DNA of 64,000 bases, from contig NZ_JACHCG010000003.1 in NCBI RefSeq assembly GCF_014200595.1, positions 410,084-474,083 of the forward strand, written 5' to 3'. How positions within the stretch are numbered: position 1 is the first letter of the stretch; each line of letters opens with the position of its first letter. Position numbers and translations under genes: made by a program. Positions 62,048-64,000 of the stretch are shown here, in pieces. The DNA is from Pedobacter cryoconitis (lineage in GTDB: Bacteria; Bacteroidota; Bacteroidia; Sphingobacteriales; Sphingobacteriaceae). The notes beneath the pieces were generated by a model. That model saw only the letters and a list, made by a program, of their open reading frames with translations. It was not told the origin of the DNA and searched no databases.

Positions 62048-64000
62048 CTACAATTTTGGACTGGCCCTTCTGTTCAGGTCCTCAGCACCTGTCCCTCTTG
62101 ATTTCGAAGATTTTACTGTTTGTTTTCCAAAGCTATAGCTAAAGGTTAAAGTTGCCTTCCGGCTTACCCACCGGTTATAAATGGCAAGATCCAGGTTTTG
62201 ATATTTAAGAGATCCTGTGTATTGAGAATTCAGGAAAATGTCACTTACATTCAATTTCAGTTTGGCTCTCTTTTCTGCAAATGTTTTTTGGATTCCCGCA
62301 TCAAAATTATACCGGGGTTTAATAGCCCTTTCTATGCCATAGACATAAGGTGAAACATAAGCGAAGTTCAATTCAGCACTCCAGGTATCTGAAATTTTAA
62401 TCGCATTATAAATATTAATATTGTAGGCCAGTTTACCCGCATAAAAATTTCCGCCCAGTAAGCCCATATCCGTAAATTTATTATAATACAGATTAAACTG
62501 GTTCTGCATCGACCACCACGGCCTGATGTTTAACGGGAAGGAAAGGTTAGCAGAGTAATTCTTAAAATTACCCAGGTTACCTTGTATGGCTTTAATTACC
62601 TTGGTAGAATCATTTTGTTCGGTTAGCTGAACGATATAATCTTTAGTATTTGAATACCCAAGAGATAGCGTTGCCAGGCCTTTATAAGTATAACTGATTT
62701 CAAAGTTATCTGTAAACTGCGGCTTTAGAAACGGGTTCCCCTGATCTAAAGTATAAGGATCCTGGAAAAACACGAAAGGATTGAGCTGCTGATAGTTCGG
62801 GCGGTCAATCCTCCTGCTGTAGGAGTACCTGATCGAATTGTCAGCATCAATGGTCTGACTCACAAATACCGAAGGAAATAAAGACAGGTAATTGCTGTCT
62901 ACTACCTTGTTATCTGTGATAGAATTTCCATTTGAATGTGTCAATTCTGCACGCATACCTGCCTGAACGCTCCATTTATCCCATTTTTTATTAAAATTTA
63001 CATAAGCTGAATTGACGTTTTCTTTATAGATGAACTTATTGGATTGTAAAGGATCATTCTGCCAGTTCCCACTCAGCAGCCTTTCAAAACCATAATCATT
63101 TATCGTCTTTACATAATCACTTTTAAGTCCAGTTTCAAAAACAAGTCCTTCTTGTAGTGGCAGCGTCAAATCAACACGGCCAGTCAAAATATCTATTTTG
63201 GATTCCGTACTGTTCCGCTGTGTCTGATTATCAGTCAGCAGGTTATCAGCATCAAAAAAGTTAGTATTGAAATCCTGGTTCCTTTTATTGTTGTAACCAG
63301 AATAAGTTGCGTCAAAGCGTATACCAGCCCCTGTTTTATTAAAATCTCTTTTCAGGTTAAAGTTTGTCGTGATATACCTGCGTGGCGCATAAGTGGATGA
63401 ATTTTGTTGTAAGGAACTGGAAACACCAGATTCCCCGCCACTGATATGTGTATTGCTCACCCCGTTAATATCATCTTTAACTACCCCCCCATCCACTAAT
63501 ATGCCGATACTGGTCTTCTCTGAAGGAGAAAAGTCAACACCAAATTTCCCTGTTACTCCTTTTCCAACTTTAGGCTGGGTCAGGTACTGATCAAATACAC
63601 TGGTTTTATCGTTAAAATTCACATTCCTCTTGAGCGTGGTTTCATTATAATCTGCACTTCTGTACTGATTGACATTTCCATACACATTCCACTTTTCTGT
63701 CCTGTGGTTCAGGCTCAGGTTCGCAAATTCACGCCAGAGGTCTTTCGGGCCATAAGGAACGATTCCATTCCCCACACTTGTGGAAAAACTACCGTTGGTG
63801 CCGAATAATTTACTTTTCTTTAATTTGATGTCGATGATACCCGCGTTGCCGGAAGCATCGTATTTGGCCGAAGGATTAGCAATAATATCAATAGTAGCTA
63901 CCTGATCACTGGTCATACTTTTTAACAAATTGGCCAGGTCAGTACTTGATAGATAGTTCTTTCTTCCATCGATCATAACCAGCACCCCGCTTTTATTTTT
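62048..64000 (-). CDS. TonB-dependent-receptor-like outer-membrane beta-barrel protein (5' end outside window)
   Basis: The frame is open to the window end, with five codons before the first possible start, so the gene continues beyond 64000. The visible ~650 residues begin in the plug-like region (VMIDGRKNYLSSTDLANLLKSM, then DIIANPSAKYDASGNAGII), and continue as the strand-rich Outer-membrane beta-barrel family 3 domain with the terminal strand FSYSFGKQ. It would import or bind an unknown ligand at the outer membrane, energised by TonB. The C-domain gene follows 25 bp downstream. Confidence 0.88.
   Translation of the reverse strand, partial: KNKSGVLVMIDGRKNYLSSTDLANLLKSMTSDQVATIDIIANPSAKYDASGNAGIIDIKLKKSKLFGTNGSFSTSVGNGIVPYGPKDLWREFANLSLNHRTEKWNVYGNVNQYRSADYNETTLKRNVNFNDKTSVFDQYLTQPKVGKGVTGKFGVDFSPSEKTSIGILVDGGVVKDDINGVSNTHISGGESGVSSSLQQNSSTYAPRRYITTNFNLKRDFNKTGAGIRFDATYSGYNNKRNQDFNTNFFDADNLLTDNQTQRNSTESKIDILTGRVDLTLPLQEGLVFETGLKSDYVKTINDYGFERLLSGNWQNDPLQSNKFIYKENVNSAYVNFNKKWDKWSVQAGMRAELTHSNGNSITDNKVVDSNYLSLFPSVFVSQTIDADNSIRYSYSRRIDRPNYQQLNPFVFFQDPYTLDQGNPFLKPQFTDNFEISYTYKGLATLSLGYSNTKDYIVQLTEQNDSTKVIKAIQGNLGNFKNYSANLSFPLNIRPWWSMQNQFNLYYNKFTDMGLLGGNFYAGKLAYNINIYNAIKISDTWSAELNFAYVSPYVYGIERAIKPRYNFDAGIQKTFAEKRAKLKLNVSDIFLNSQYTGSLKYQNLDLAIYNRWVSRKATLTFSYSFGKQTVKSSKSRGTGAEDLNRRASPKL

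Overview
The window looks like a chromosomal segment of a Bacteroidota bacterium, most likely a Pedobacter-like member of the Sphingobacteriaceae. Several things point there: a PorV/GldJ (type IX secretion, gliding) locus, a 14-gene nuo operon with a short NuoG, an ExbB-ExbD-ExbD-TonB operon, promoters of the TTTG / TAnnTTTG type, few Shine-Dalgarno sequences, and an outer-membrane beta-barrel receptor of the Bacteroidetes type. The genus is an inference; no rRNA or tRNA gene was seen.

Layout. 1-3.6 kb: end of a surface-polysaccharide-like region (gene tail, composite hairpin, 51-bp tandem repeat, methyltransferase, two glycosyltransferases). 3.6-8.4 kb: serine hydrolase, SDR, TypA/BipA and a TIP30-like oxidoreductase. 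8.4-14.5 kb: two esterases and a tight operon with an ATP-grasp enzyme, a YbdK-type carboxylate-amine ligase, a class I glutamine amidotransferase and a second ATP-grasp-like protein. This looks like a peptide/amide-forming pathway of unknown product. 14.5-17.6 kb: FeoB-associated Cys-rich protein, Crp/Fnr regulator, YceI, pirin, small lipoprotein, IspF. 17.6-20.7 kb: divergent porV and gldJ. 20.7-38.1 kb: one long minus-strand block with nuoA-N, DedA, pyrophosphatase, CorC-like protein, RsmE, DUF4159 and a biotin carrier protein. 38.6-44.6 kb: TPR protein and the TonB energy-transduction operon. 44.8-49.4 kb: pckA, SUI1 factor, lipid kinase, and metK behind a SAM-II-type riboswitch. 49.5-56.3 kb: trehalase, small conserved protein, cytochrome P450, ABM-domain protein and a large glycoside-hydrolase-like protein. 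56.5-58.5 kb: TetR regulator and a Fic enzyme with operator-like repeats. 58.5-64 kb: a minus-strand operon of outer-membrane beta-barrel protein (truncated by the window), stand-alone condensation-domain protein, Sfp-type phosphopantetheinyl transferase and a MACPF/perforin lipoprotein.

The parts most likely to hold something undescribed are the 8.4-14.5 kb amidoligase cluster and the 58.5-64 kb receptor/C-domain/PPTase/MACPF operon. The best-supported regulatory elements are the SAM-II aptamer before metK, the nuo promoter that abuts a composite inverted repeat, and the nuoA/nuoB junction hairpin.
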